DNA of 64,000 nt from Flexivirga oryzae (GTDB lineage: Bacteria; Actinomycetota; Actinomycetes; Actinomycetales; Dermatophilaceae): contig NZ_JACHVQ010000002.1 of assembly GCF_014190805.1 (NCBI RefSeq), forward strand, positions 434,001 to 498,000, written 5' to 3'. Every line of letters starts with the position of its first letter. Position 1 is the stretch's first letter. This document shows positions 1-8,195 of this stretch, piece after piece. Made by a program: the position numbers and the translations under genes. Below the pieces are notes generated by a model. That model did not search any database. It worked only from the letters and a program-made list of their open reading frames with translations, and was not told the DNA's origin.

Positions 1-77
1 CCGATCGGTCAACGGCATGGCTCAAGTCAACCTCATCAGCCTGACAACCGCCGAGTCCTTTCGGACCAGCGCCCGGC

Positions 78-515
78 CTACGCCCGCTCCAACCGGAACA
101 CCGGATGCGCCGCGACGATCGCCTCGAGCTCGGCGTCGGTCGACGTCGCGGTCACGCCCTCCGGGAAGAACTTCCCCACCTCCCAGGCCCACCGCTTCAG
201 GTAGTGCCGCATCACCGGCACCGCGTCCGATCCGTGCACCTCGTGCACGGTGCATGCCGCCTCACGCCGTCCGCTGCGCACCGTGACCCGGGGGTTGTGG
301 CGTGCGTTGCGCACCCATTGCGTCTGCCCGCGTGGCGCGACTAGGTAGAGCTGCCCCTCGACCTCCACCGGATTGACCGGAGTGCTGTGCGGCTGACCGG
401 ACTTGCGCCCGATGACGACGAGTTCCTTCGCCCCGAAGGCCCTGATGCCCATCCGGGACATCCCCTTCACCAGCGAATTCATCACCCGAGTGGACCGGTC
501 GAGTTGAGTTGCCAT
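78..515 (-). CDS. Nitroreductase-family deazaflavin-dependent (F420-type) oxidoreductase
   Basis: The 145-residue product has the compact split-barrel pattern of the Ddn/nitroreductase family that uses deazaflavin F420: a GRKSG motif near residue 37, then TPVNPVEVEGQLYLVAP and a WVRNARHNP motif around residues 65-75, which is the hallmark of these enzymes. They reduce small organic substrates in the cytosol or at the membrane; the substrate here cannot be read. I chose the ATG at 515 because GGAAGGTG lies just upstream; an in-frame GTG at 524 is the alternative. The gene is divergent from a TetR regulator with two palindromes between them, so it is probably repressed by it. Family is clear, substrate unknown. 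Confidence 0.82.
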   Translation of the reverse strand: MATQLDRSTRVMNSLVKGMSRMGIRAFGAKELVVIGRKSGQPHSTPVNPVEVEGQLYLVAPRGQTQWVRNARHNPRVTVRSGRREAACTVHEVHGSDAVPVMRHYLKRWAWEVGKFFPEGVTATSTDAELEAIVAAHPVFRLERA

Positions 516-539
516 GACTTTCACCTTCCGCAGGAATCC

Positions 540-602
540 GAGAGCACCGCTCTCTGAAATAAGGAAACCATGTCATCTCGAATAAAACAAGAGCACTGCT
601 CT
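540..602. promoter_or_regulatory. Two AGAGC-N3-GCTCT palindromes, probable TetR operators
   Basis: Palindrome one is GAGAGC-ACC-GCTCTC at 540-554; palindrome two is AGAGC-ACT-GCTCT at 590-602. They share nearly the same 13 bp and lie about 49 bp apart in the gap between the divergent reductase and TetR genes. The spacing and symmetry are what a TetR dimer would bind. Binding by the neighbouring TetR is inference. Confidence 0.6.
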
Positions 603-641
603 CTCTTGTGTTCGATGCTCACTATTGCGAGCATGGTTCCC

Positions 642-1331
642 ATGTCCCCCACCCCTCGCGAGCGCGCACGCATCGACACCATGGAGCGGATCCTGGAGTC
701 CGGCCGCCGGCAACTGGCCGAGCAGGGCGCGGCCGCACTCTCGCTGCGCGCCGTCGCCCGGGACCTCGGCATGGTGTCCTCCGCGGTGTACCGCTACGTG
801 CCGAGCCGGGACGACCTGCTGACGGCGCTGATCGTGGAGGGCTACCGGGACGTCGCGGTCGCGGCGGAGGCCGCTGCGGCCGGTCGCACCGCCCCCGGGC
901 GCCGCTTCGTCGCGGTCTGCGAGGCGATCTACACCTGGGCCCGCGAGCACCCGCACCAGTACGCGCTGATCTACGGCTCACCGGTGCCCGGATACCACGC
1001 ACCGCAGGAAACCATCACCGACGCCGCCCGCATACCCGCTGTCGCCATACAACTCATCGAAAATGCATGGACTGCAGGAGAACTCAGCGTTGACGCCCCC
1101 ATGCCACCAGCAGGCCAGGCACTGCGCCGGCAGGCACGCGACCTGCGCACGACGCTCGGCACCGAACTGCCCGAGCCGGTGCTGCTGCGCTTCGCCGCCG
1201 CCTGGACCCAGATCTTCGGAGTGATCAGCTTCGACCTGTTCGGGCAACTCGTCGGCAGTTTCGAGCCCGGTGATGCCGTGTGCACGTTCACCTTCCGCAC
1301 CGCCGCGCAGGCGATCGGCTTCACCGACTGA
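642..1331 (+). CDS. TetR/AcrR-family transcriptional regulator
   Basis: An N-terminal TetR helix-turn-helix is visible: RILESGRRQLAEQGAAALSL, then RAVARDLGMVSSAVYRYVPSRDDLLTALI, followed by an all-helical ligand domain with the WTQIFGVISFDLFG stretch typical of the TetR_C group. About 229 residues, normal for the family. An upstream ATG at 570 is open but would put the second operator palindrome inside the coding region, so starts at 633 or 642 are preferred. It faces the deazaflavin reductase and most likely represses both itself and that gene. Ligand unknown. Confidence 0.85.
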   Translation: MSPTPRERARIDTMERILESGRRQLAEQGAAALSLRAVARDLGMVSSAVYRYVPSRDDLLTALIVEGYRDVAVAAEAAAAGRTAPGRRFVAVCEAIYTWAREHPHQYALIYGSPVPGYHAPQETITDAARIPAVAIQLIENAWTAGELSVDAPMPPAGQALRRQARDLRTTLGTELPEPVLLRFAAAWTQIFGVISFDLFGQLVGSFEPGDAVCTFTFRTAAQAIGFTD

Positions 1332-1346
1332 CGCCCCAACCCGCGG

Positions 1347-1412
1347 TTGACGCCCGAGATCGCCGTTGACCCCCCTATTGCGCCGTCAGCGGCCATTTCG
1401 GCCGTCAACGGC
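1347..1412. repeat. 66-bp direct repeat, upstream copy
   Basis: This 66-bp segment recurs at 2466-2531 with only three base differences, so the AbiEi-like gene is exactly bracketed by the two copies. Inside each copy GCCGTTGAC can pair with either of two downstream GTCAACGGC arms, giving mutually exclusive hairpins. It may act as a terminator for the TetR gene or mark the edge of a duplicated or inserted cassette. Confidence 0.8.
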
Positions 1413-1481
1413 CGAGCGCCGCGCCCGATCTCCCCTGTGGACAACCGTTTTGACCCCGTCCGGGCAGCGCATCATCGGACG

Positions 1482-2450
1482 ATGCGCACCCCCGAGCGAC
1501 CGTTGCACCCCGACGACCTCCTGCACACGCGTGACCTGTTGCGCCGCGGCGTCCTCCCGTCGGAGGAAGCGCGCCGCGGCAAGGCCACGCTGCGTCGAAT
1601 CCGTCGAGGCTCCTACATCGAGCAGGCCCGCTGGTCGGAGCTGGACGCAGGGAACCGGTTCCGCGCGCTCGTGGTCTGCTCCTACGAATCCATGCGCACC
1701 TCGCCGCCACCCACGGCCTGCCTCTTCGCAGCAGCCGTCCTGTGGGGGCTGCCGATCCTCGGGCGGTGGCCGGATCGCGTTGACGTCGTGACGGATTCGG
1801 GTGCTTCAGGGGGGAGCAAGCTGATCCGCAGGCACCGGGTTGCAGTCGTGCCGGATCCGGTGGACCTGCGCGGCATCCCAGTCACCACGGTCGCGCGCAC
1901 CGTCGTCGACCTGGCCCGCATCGGCGACCTGGCGGCCGGACTCGTGACGGCCGATGCGGCGCTGCACGAGCACAAGTGCACCTTGGCGGAGTTGGATGCC
2001 GAGGTCGCCGCCATACCGCCCGGCGCAGCCGGTCGACGGCGCGCTGCGCTCGCCATACATCTGGCCGACGGTCGCTCGGAGTCACCTGGGGAATCGCTCA
2101 GCAGGGCACGGATCTACGAGTTCGGCTTCACCCAACCCGACCTCCAGATGCCGCTGACCGACGGCGGCGGCTGTTTCGGATTCTCCGACTTCGGCTGGGT
2201 GAACAGGCGCGGCGAGTTCGACGGTGAGTTGAAGTATGCCGAGCCCGATGCCCTCTGGCGGGAGAAGCAGCGAGAGGACCGGGCACGGCGTGCCGGGCAG
2301 CCGTCGGAGCGATGGGTCTGGGACGACGCGCTCCGTGGCCATCCCTTGCGCACCGTCCTGCGCAACGCTGGCATCCCGCGATCGAGGGCGCCGTGGCGCC
2401 GCTGGGACCCGGAGCGGCAACCGATCCGGACCGATGCAGGCTTCCATTGA
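1482..2450 (+). CDS. AbiEi-antitoxin-domain / DUF559-like protein
   Basis: A 322-residue protein of the type common in actinobacteria: an N-terminal winged-helix-like segment (HTRDLLRRGVLPSEEARRG ... LRRIRRGSYIEQARW) resembling the AbiEi antitoxin domain, a central region with TACLFAAAVLWGLPI, VVTDSG and PVTTVARTVVDLAR, and a C-terminal segment (SPGESLSRARIYEFGF, FDGELKYAEPDALWREKQREDRAR) resembling the restriction-endonuclease-like fold, with acidic and Lys residues in the expected order. No AbiEii toxin gene is next to it, so it is an orphan. The ORF is open from 1347, but that would translate the repeat; ATG 1482 fits the domain start. DNA-binding or nuclease function is inference. Confidence 0.68.
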   Translation: MRTPERPLHPDDLLHTRDLLRRGVLPSEEARRGKATLRRIRRGSYIEQARWSELDAGNRFRALVVCSYESMRTSPPPTACLFAAAVLWGLPILGRWPDRVDVVTDSGASGGSKLIRRHRVAVVPDPVDLRGIPVTTVARTVVDLARIGDLAAGLVTADAALHEHKCTLAELDAEVAAIPPGAAGRRRAALAIHLADGRSESPGESLSRARIYEFGFTQPDLQMPLTDGGGCFGFSDFGWVNRRGEFDGELKYAEPDALWREKQREDRARRAGQPSERWVWDDALRGHPLRTVLRNAGIPRSRAPWRRWDPERQPIRTDAGFH

Positions 2451-2465
2451 CGGTCCAACCCGTCA

Positions 2466-2531
2466 TTGACGCCCGAGACCGCCGTTGACCCCCCTATTGC
2501 GCCGTCAACGGCCATTTCGACCGTCAACGGC
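2466..2531. repeat. 66-bp direct repeat, downstream copy with alternative hairpins
   Basis: Second copy of the repeat at 1347-1412 (63 of 66 bases alike). The 5' arm GCCGTTGAC at 2481-2489 can pair perfectly with 2504-2512 or with 2523-2531. It lies between the AbiEi-like gene and nhaA, where a terminator or attenuator would be expected. No T-tract follows. Confidence 0.78.
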
Positions 2532-2611
2532 GGGCCGGTAGAGTAGTCGCCGGTGTGCCGGGAAGTCTGGTCGGCGTCGCAATTTGCAGACCCCGCACAC
2601 GAAAGGCGCGT

Positions 2612-3934
2612 ATGACGATCCGGCCCATCCGACGAGCCTTCGCCCGCGGCGACTGGCCCGAGGCGCGGCGCATCGCGGGCCTGCTGCGCCAGGAGACCGT
2701 CGGCGGCGCGGTGCTCCTGCTGGCCGCGCTCGCCGCACTCGTCTGGGCCAACTCCCCCTGGCGCGACGCGTACCACGCCCTCACCGCATGGCACCTCGGC
2801 CCGGATGTCCTTGATCTGGACCTGAGTCTCGCCCACTGGACCTCCGACGGGCTGCTGGCGATCTTCTTCTTCCTCGCCGGGCTCGAGCTGAAGCACGAGT
2901 TCACCCACGGGGCGCTGCGCGACCCCGGCAAGGCGGCCGTGCCGATCGTCGCGGCCTGCAGCGGTGTCGCGCTCCCGGCGATCCTCTACGCCGGCTGGCA
3001 GGTGTATGACGACGGCACACTCGCCGGCTGGGCCATCCCGACCGCCACCGACATCGCCTTCGCGCTCGCCGTGCTGGCCGTCATCGGCACCCACCTGCCG
3101 AGCGCGCTGCGGTCGTTCCTGCTGACGCTGGCCGTGGTGGACGACCTGATCGCGATCAGCATCATCGCGTTCTTCTACACGAGCAGCATCAGCATCGGCT
3201 GGCTCGTCGTCGCCCTCGTGGCGCTGGCCGGCTTCGCGTCGACCCTGCGGTACGGCCGGAACCCGGTGCTGCTGCTCGCCACCGCCCTGCTGGCCTGGCT
3301 CGCCGTCCTCAACTCCGGCGTGCACGCGACGGTCGCCGGAGTCGCGCTCGGGCTGCTGATGCCGGTCACCGCGGGTCCCGGCGAACGCGTCTCGTTCGGC
3401 GGACGGGTGGACCGCTGGCTGAGACCGGTGTCCGCGGGGTTCTGCGTGCCCGCGTTCGCGTTCTGCGCGGCCGGCGTCACGGTGGTCGGCGGCGGGCTCG
3501 GCGACGCGATCGGCGATCCGGTGTTCATCGGCGTCGTCATCGGCCTGGTCGTCGGCAAGACGATCGGTGTCTTCGGCGGCACCTTCCTCACCGTGCGGCT
3601 GACCCGCGCGGAGCTGGACGACGAGCTGACCTGGCCGGACATCTTCGGTCTCGCGCTGCTGGCGGGTGTCGGTTTCACCGTCTCGCTGCTGATCGGCGAA
3701 CTCGCCTTCGGCGGCGGGTCGGTCACCGACGACCACGTGAAGCTCGGCGTACTGGCCGGCTCCCTGCTGGCGGCGCTGCTCGCGAGCGTCTGCCTGCGGT
3801 TGCGCAACGCGACCTACCGGCGGATCCACGAGGCGGAGTCGCGGGACGCCGACGGCGACGGGGTCCCGGACTGCTACGCCCCGGAACGGGCTCCCGCACC
3901 GACCACTGACCCGCCCGGCAACCCCGGCCGGTGA
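2612..3934 (+). CDS. nhaA: Na+/H+ antiporter NhaA
   Basis: About 440 residues with the NhaA plan: a short cytoplasmic N-terminus, then about 11-12 hydrophobic segments beginning with TVGGAVLLLAALAALVWANS. Diagnostic motifs are visible: FFFLAGLELKHEF, AIPTATDIAFALAVLAVIG (carrying the conserved Asp) and LLTLAVVDDLIAI (the Asp pair of the ion-binding site). NhaA is an electrogenic inner-membrane exchanger used in pH and sodium homeostasis. The ATG at 2612 is preceded by GAAAGG; the longer frame from 2555 has no such site. The soluble tail carries RDADGDGVPD, a DxDxDG calcium-loop-like motif unusual for NhaA. The gene appears monocistronic. Confidence 0.95.
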   Translation: MTIRPIRRAFARGDWPEARRIAGLLRQETVGGAVLLLAALAALVWANSPWRDAYHALTAWHLGPDVLDLDLSLAHWTSDGLLAIFFFLAGLELKHEFTHGALRDPGKAAVPIVAACSGVALPAILYAGWQVYDDGTLAGWAIPTATDIAFALAVLAVIGTHLPSALRSFLLTLAVVDDLIAISIIAFFYTSSISIGWLVVALVALAGFASTLRYGRNPVLLLATALLAWLAVLNSGVHATVAGVALGLLMPVTAGPGERVSFGGRVDRWLRPVSAGFCVPAFAFCAAGVTVVGGGLGDAIGDPVFIGVVIGLVVGKTIGVFGGTFLTVRLTRAELDDELTWPDIFGLALLAGVGFTVSLLIGELAFGGGSVTDDHVKLGVLAGSLLAALLASVCLRLRNATYRRIHEAESRDADGDGVPDCYAPERAPAPTTDPPGNPGR

Positions 3935-3947
3935 GCCGATCCGGCTC
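3933..3947 (+). terminator. Short GC-rich hairpin after nhaA
   Basis: GAGCCG-ATC-CGGCTC directly overlaps the nhaA stop. A 6-bp stem with a 3-nt loop and no T-tract, of the kind often found at actinobacterial gene ends. Weak evidence for real termination. Confidence 0.35.
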
Positions 3948-4042
3948 AAGTCGCTACAGTACCGATGAGTTCGATGACCCTATGCTGGCTGGCAGCACGA
4001 CAGCGAAGGCGCGATCAGACACCTACTCACGAGGAGTAATCG

Positions 4043-4444
4043 ATGGCCCAGATCACCAAGGGCACGGAGCGGACGCTCGGCCAGTTGGTCGCCGACGCTT
4101 CCACCGACCTGAAGACGATCGTCAAGGACGAGATCGCGCTCGCCAAGGTGGAGATCAAGGCCGATGTCGCCAAGGGCGGCAAGGGTGCCGGTCTGCTCGC
4201 GGGCGCCGGGCTGTTCGCGCTCTACCTGCTCGGCTTCCTGCTGCTGACCCTCGCCTGGGGGCTGCACGCCGCCGGTCTGCAGCTGTGGATCGGCCTGCTG
4301 ATCACCTCGGGCGTACTGCTGGTGATCACGCTGATCCTCGCCCTGCTCGGCGTCAGTGCGCTGAAGAAGGTCAAGGGCAAGCCGGCCCGCACCATCGACA
4401 ACGCGCAGCGCACGGTCGCCGCGATCAAGCCGCCCAAGGTCTGA
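4043..4444 (+). CDS. Phage-holin-superfamily (Actinobacterial holin-X/DUF1469-like) membrane protein
   Basis: A 133-residue protein with an N-terminal amphipathic region (TLGQLVADASTDLKTIVKDEIALAKVEIK), two hydrophobic helices at about residues 50-72 and 78-104, and a basic tail (KKVKGKPARTIDNAQRTVAAIK). This is the layout of the Actinobacterial Holin-X / DUF1469 proteins, which are ordinary chromosomal genes and not signs of a prophage. GAGGAG lies nine bases before ATG 4043. Role unknown; a membrane-associated stress or envelope function is commonly supposed. It converges with the NUDIX gene. Confidence 0.8.
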   Translation: MAQITKGTERTLGQLVADASTDLKTIVKDEIALAKVEIKADVAKGGKGAGLLAGAGLFALYLLGFLLLTLAWGLHAAGLQLWIGLLITSGVLLVITLILALLGVSALKKVKGKPARTIDNAQRTVAAIKPPKV

Positions 4445-4462
4445 CGCCCCCGATCGACCGGG

Positions 4463-5119
4463 TCAGCCGCCACGCCAGTAGCGGTCCGGGACCGGACGCT
4501 TGTCCTCGCGGTCCCACGGCCGCTCCAGCCCGGCCAGCCGCAGCGTGGCGTCGAGCACCATCGCGGTGAATCCCCAGATGTAGAGCCCGTCCACCTCGAA
4601 GGCCGGCGCGTCGAACGATCGTGCCGGGTGGACCGAGCTGAACCGGTGGTCCGGGTCGACCAGGTCCGCCAGCGCGACCCGCTCCACCCGGGCGACCTCG
4701 GCCGGGTCGACGACCCGGATCGGCGACGGGTCACGCCACCACGCGACCACCGGGGTGACCTGGAAACCGGTCACGCTGAGCGGCAGCACGGGCAACTCCC
4801 CCACGACCTGCACGCCGTCCGGGGACAGCCCGATCTCCTCGCGCGCCTCCCGCAGCGCCGTGTCGACCAGCGTCGCGTCGCCGGGGTCGGCCCCACCGCC
4901 GGGGAACGACACCTGCCCGGCGTGCTTGCGCAGGGTCAGCGCCCGCTCGGTCAGCACGACGTCCTCGCCGCCGGAGCCGGCGGGCCCGAAGAGTATCAAC
5001 ACCGCGGAGGCACGCCCGGTCGCCGCGGGCAGATGCGGGATGAAGGCGGACTCGTGCGCCCGGTGCTCCAGATCCCGCAACCACTGCGGCTCCGGCGCGC
5101 CGGCGGGCTCGGCCGTCAT
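4463..5119 (-). CDS. NUDIX hydrolase, CoA pyrophosphatase type
   Basis: A 218-residue NUDIX protein. The box reads GGGADPGD...DTALREAREEIGL, with the REAREEIGL catalytic helix intact, and it is preceded by TLRKHAGQVSFPG, the LRxHxGxVxFPGG signature of the CoA/acyl-CoA pyrophosphatase subfamily (NudL, YeaB). These enzymes cleave CoA to 4'-phosphopantetheine and 3',5'-ADP. The start ATG 5119 overlaps the nth stop as ATGA, so the two are translationally coupled. A longer upstream frame to 5245 is nth in another frame. Confidence 0.88.
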   Translation of the reverse strand: MTAEPAGAPEPQWLRDLEHRAHESAFIPHLPAATGRASAVLILFGPAGSGGEDVVLTERALTLRKHAGQVSFPGGGADPGDATLVDTALREAREEIGLSPDGVQVVGELPVLPLSVTGFQVTPVVAWWRDPSPIRVVDPAEVARVERVALADLVDPDHRFSSVHPARSFDAPAFEVDGLYIWGFTAMVLDATLRLAGLERPWDREDKRPVPDRYWRGG

Positions 5120-5883
5120 ACCGGCGAGACCGCCGCCGGCTCGGGCACGCCGGGGGGCCGGGTGGCGCCGGGTGCGAGCTCGAACTTCAGCAGTTTGCGG
5201 GCCTTGTCGGGGTCGGTCTCCCCCGTGCCGTACGACGGGCACCACCGCGCCACCGGGCAGACGCCGCAGGCGGGCCGCTTCGCGTGGCAGATCCGCCGTC
5301 CCTGGAAGATCAGCACGTGGCTGAGCTGGGTCCAGTCCTTGCGCGGGAACATCGCCCCGATCGCGGCCTCGACCTTGACCGGGTCCTCCAGGTCGGTCCA
5401 GCCCATCCGGCGGACCATCCGGCCGAAGTGCGTGTCGACGGTCAGCCCGGGCAGCCCGAACGCGTCGCCCAGCACCACGAACGCGGTCTTGCGGCCGACA
5501 CCGGGCAGGGTCACCAGGTCCTTCAGCCGCGGCGGCACCTGCCCGTCGAAGCGTTCGACCAGCGCCTGCCCGAGCGTCATCACCGACTTGGCCTTGGCCC
5601 GGTAGAAGCCGGTCGGCCGTAGCAGCTCCTCCAGCTGCTCGCGGTCGGCGCCGGCGTATGCCGCGGCGTCGGGGTAGCGGGCGAACAGTGTGGGCGTGAC
5701 CTTGTTGACCCCCACATCGGTGGTCTGCGCCGACAGGATCGTCGCGACCAACAGCTCCAGCGGAGTGCGGAAGTCCAGCTCGCAGTGCGCGTGCGGGAAC
5801 TGCTCCTGCAGCGCACGGAACATCTTGCGGGCGCGGCGGGTGCGGGAGAGGTCGGACTCACCCGAGATGTCGATGCGCTTCAC
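5116..5883 (-). CDS. nth: Endonuclease III
   Basis: A DNA glycosylase/AP lyase for oxidised pyrimidines in base excision repair. Visible are the helix-hairpin-helix VTLPGVGRKTAFVVLGDAF with the catalytic Lys of the HhH region, the Asp-bearing TVDTHFGRMVRRMGW motif, and the C-terminal iron-sulphur loop C-x6-C-x2-C-x5-C (CHAKRPACGVCPVARWC). About 255 residues. I take GTG 5883 (VKRIDISGESDLSRTRRARKM) as start because the family begins just before this point; the open frame to 6276 runs through the acyltransferase in another frame. Same conserved neighbourhood as crp and the MBL hydrolase in mycobacteria. Confidence 0.94.
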   Translation of the reverse strand: MKRIDISGESDLSRTRRARKMFRALQEQFPHAHCELDFRTPLELLVATILSAQTTDVGVNKVTPTLFARYPDAAAYAGADREQLEELLRPTGFYRAKAKSVMTLGQALVERFDGQVPPRLKDLVTLPGVGRKTAFVVLGDAFGLPGLTVDTHFGRMVRRMGWTDLEDPVKVEAAIGAMFPRKDWTQLSHVLIFQGRRICHAKRPACGVCPVARWCPSYGTGETDPDKARKLLKFELAPGATRPPGVPEPAAVSPV

Positions 5884-5912
5884 GGCGTCGAGCCTAGTCG
5901 GCGGCGGTGACG

Positions 5913-8006
5913 CTACTTCTCGACCGCCGCCCGCGCGACCAGGTGCGCGTAGGCCTGCCCGCCGCTCGGTGTCAGGTGGATGCCGTCGCTCCACAACCAG
6001 CTGCTCTGGTCGGCGACGGCGGCGTTCCAGTCCATCAGCCGTGCGTTGGGGTAGTCCGGCACCACCTTGCGCAGCACCGCGACGGCCGGCTGCTCCCACT
6101 GCCGAGGCGTGTGCGGTGTCGCGACGACCACCCGACGCGCACCGTGCAGCGCGGCCAGGGCGGTGCGCAGCTGCGACTCGGAGATCAGGCCGTTGTCCCC
6201 GGTGTGCAACAGCACCACCGCGCCGTCGAGGCGCCCCGCCTGCGCGTCCGCGGTCAACTCGGGCAGCAGGTCCCACGACTGCTCGCCCTCGGTCGCGTGG
6301 TTGGTGACCGAGGCGAACTCACCGGTCAGTTCGGGCACCGCGCCGAGCGGCACCGAGTCGCCGTAGACGACCAGGGGCAGGCTGCGCAGCTGTTCGACGC
6401 CCTGTGGTGCGGGCGGCACCGCCTGATGGGTCGTGGGCGCCGGTTCCGACGCCGCCGACGGCGCCGATAACGACGCAGTGGTCGGCTGCGTCGTGGCAGT
6501 CGCCGTCGCGTGGTGGGTGGGTTTCGGCGCCGGTGAACTCGTCGAGGACGCAGTGGGTTTCGCGGCCCGGGTGCTCGTCGCAGTGGGTGCGGTCGCCGGG
6601 TGGTCGGTGTCCCCGGGTGCGCACCGCGCGCCCGGTGGAGCACTCGCCGGCAGGTGCGGTGTGCCGTTCGCCGCCGTCGGGCACTGCACGTAGACACCGC
6701 CTGCGGCATACGAGGTCTGGTGCGGTGCGGCGACTCCGGCGGGTGCGCAGACCGACGCGACCAGCACCGCCCCGAGCCCGCCGAGCAGCGCCGGGCCGCG
6801 GGCCCGGCCGATCCGCACCGCGCGGATGCGCCGCCAGACGGCCCGCCAGCCGTGCCGGCGGATCGGGCACTCCACGAGCTGGTAGGTGGCCTCGGTGAGG
6901 GCCAGGGTGATGCCGACCCGCAGCAGGAAGACCTTCCACTCGGGCCAGGCGAGGTCGAGGCCGGGGCGCGTCATACACGCGACCGGCCAGTGCCACAGGT
7001 ACATCGAGTAGGACCGCCGGCCGATCGCGGCCAGCATCGGGTTGCCCAGCACCCGCTCGAGCGGGCCCGGCTGCACCGCGACCGCGATCACCACGGCGGT
7101 CACGACGCTGAACAGCAGGAAGCCGAACCGGTAGAGCCAGGTGGAGTATTCGCCGACCTGGGAGAGGCAGACCAGCACCAGGGCGAGCGCGAGGAAACCG
7201 ACCCGGGTGGACCACGGGTGTGCCCGCCCCGCTGTCGTATGACGTCGTCCGCCCAGCCCGTCGCCGCCCCGGGCGATCGCCAGGATCGATCCGACCAGCA
7301 GCCCGATGGCGTGCGAGTCGCTGCCGAAGTACCACCGTGACGGGTCGCCGAGCTGCGGCACCTGCGCGTGCGCGCTGCCCATCCCCATCACGAGCGCGCT
7401 CGCCACGGCCAGCCCGACGGCCACCAGCAGCAGCGCACCCTTGCGGGCCCACCGCTTGCGCACCACCAGCGTGACCAGCAGGACCACGACCGGCCAGACG
7501 AGGTAGAACTGCTCCTCCACGGCCAGTGACCACAGGTGCTGCAGCATCGGCGGGCGGCCGGAGGCCACGAAGTAGGAGCGGTGGTGGAAGACGTACCACC
7601 AGTTCGAGGTGTATGTCGCAGCGGCCGCGAGGTCACCGCGGTAGACGCTGAGCTGCACCCGGTCGGCGACCGCGACCACGCCGGTGGTCACGGCGAGCAC
7701 GACCGCCAGCGACGGGAAGAGACGACGGGCACGGGCTCCCCAGAACTTCCCGAACGACCGGACCCCGATCGACGGGCCGAACACCCACCGGGTCATCAGC
7801 TGACCGGTGATGAGGTAGCCGCTCAGCACGAAGAACAGGTCGACGCCGAGGAAGCCGCCGGAGGAGTGCGGGACCCCGAAGTGGTAGAGCAGCACACCGA
7901 TGACGGCGACCGCGCGGATGCCGTCCAGGGCACGGAAGTGCTGCATCGGTCGCGGTGTCCGGACCGTGCCGACGGATCCACCCATCCGGTGTGTCGTCTG
8001 GACCAT
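5913..8006 (-). CDS. OafA/YrhL-type membrane acyltransferase with C-terminal SGNH domain
   Basis: About 697 residues. The N-terminal half is an acyltransferase-3 domain: FRALDGIRAVAVIGVLLYHFG, a RARRLFPSL motif, about ten membrane helices and SYSMYLWHWP. After a Pro/Thr/Ala-rich linker there is a periplasmic SGNH-hydrolase-like domain with VVYGDSVPLGAVPEL (Ser block), HTGDNG and DGIHLTPSGGQAYAHL (Asp-x-x-His block). Such proteins transfer acetyl groups to cell-envelope glycans. The linker is low complexity, rich in SSTSS- and TATATT-like runs. ATG 8006 follows a purine-rich GGGAGAGG; the TTG at 8039 is weaker. It is divergent from crp. Confidence 0.88.
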   Translation of the reverse strand: MVQTTHRMGGSVGTVRTPRPMQHFRALDGIRAVAVIGVLLYHFGVPHSSGGFLGVDLFFVLSGYLITGQLMTRWVFGPSIGVRSFGKFWGARARRLFPSLAVVLAVTTGVVAVADRVQLSVYRGDLAAAATYTSNWWYVFHHRSYFVASGRPPMLQHLWSLAVEEQFYLVWPVVVLLVTLVVRKRWARKGALLLVAVGLAVASALVMGMGSAHAQVPQLGDPSRWYFGSDSHAIGLLVGSILAIARGGDGLGGRRHTTAGRAHPWSTRVGFLALALVLVCLSQVGEYSTWLYRFGFLLFSVVTAVVIAVAVQPGPLERVLGNPMLAAIGRRSYSMYLWHWPVACMTRPGLDLAWPEWKVFLLRVGITLALTEATYQLVECPIRRHGWRAVWRRIRAVRIGRARGPALLGGLGAVLVASVCAPAGVAAPHQTSYAAGGVYVQCPTAANGTPHLPASAPPGARCAPGDTDHPATAPTATSTRAAKPTASSTSSPAPKPTHHATATATTQPTTASLSAPSAASEPAPTTHQAVPPAPQGVEQLRSLPLVVYGDSVPLGAVPELTGEFASVTNHATEGEQSWDLLPELTADAQAGRLDGAVVLLHTGDNGLISESQLRTALAALHGARRVVVATPHTPRQWEQPAVAVLRKVVPDYPNARLMDWNAAVADQSSWLWSDGIHLTPSGGQAYAHLVARAAVEK

Positions 8007-8195
8007 GGTTCTGCTCGCTGCCGCCTCTCCCGGCCGCAACCCCTCGCGGCCCTCACCCCGAGGACGCCGTAGCGCCGCTCGCGGTTGGTCAACGGTCTCG
8101 CCGGCGGCCGCCGGAAGCGAGCATCACGCCCGGCGTTTCGGGTCTGGGTGTGAGGTGCGTAACTTCTGCGGCCGGCTCGTGGCAGACTGCAGGAC

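Noticed and set aside
2114..3949. 611-residue minus-strand frame opposite nhaA
   Set aside because: Antisense shadow of a clear NhaA gene; Arg/Glu/Asp-rich with no recognisable motif and no ribosome site.
4043..4444. Prophage indicated by a holin gene
   Set aside because: Holin-X/DUF1469 proteins are ordinary actinobacterial chromosomal genes; no other phage gene is near.
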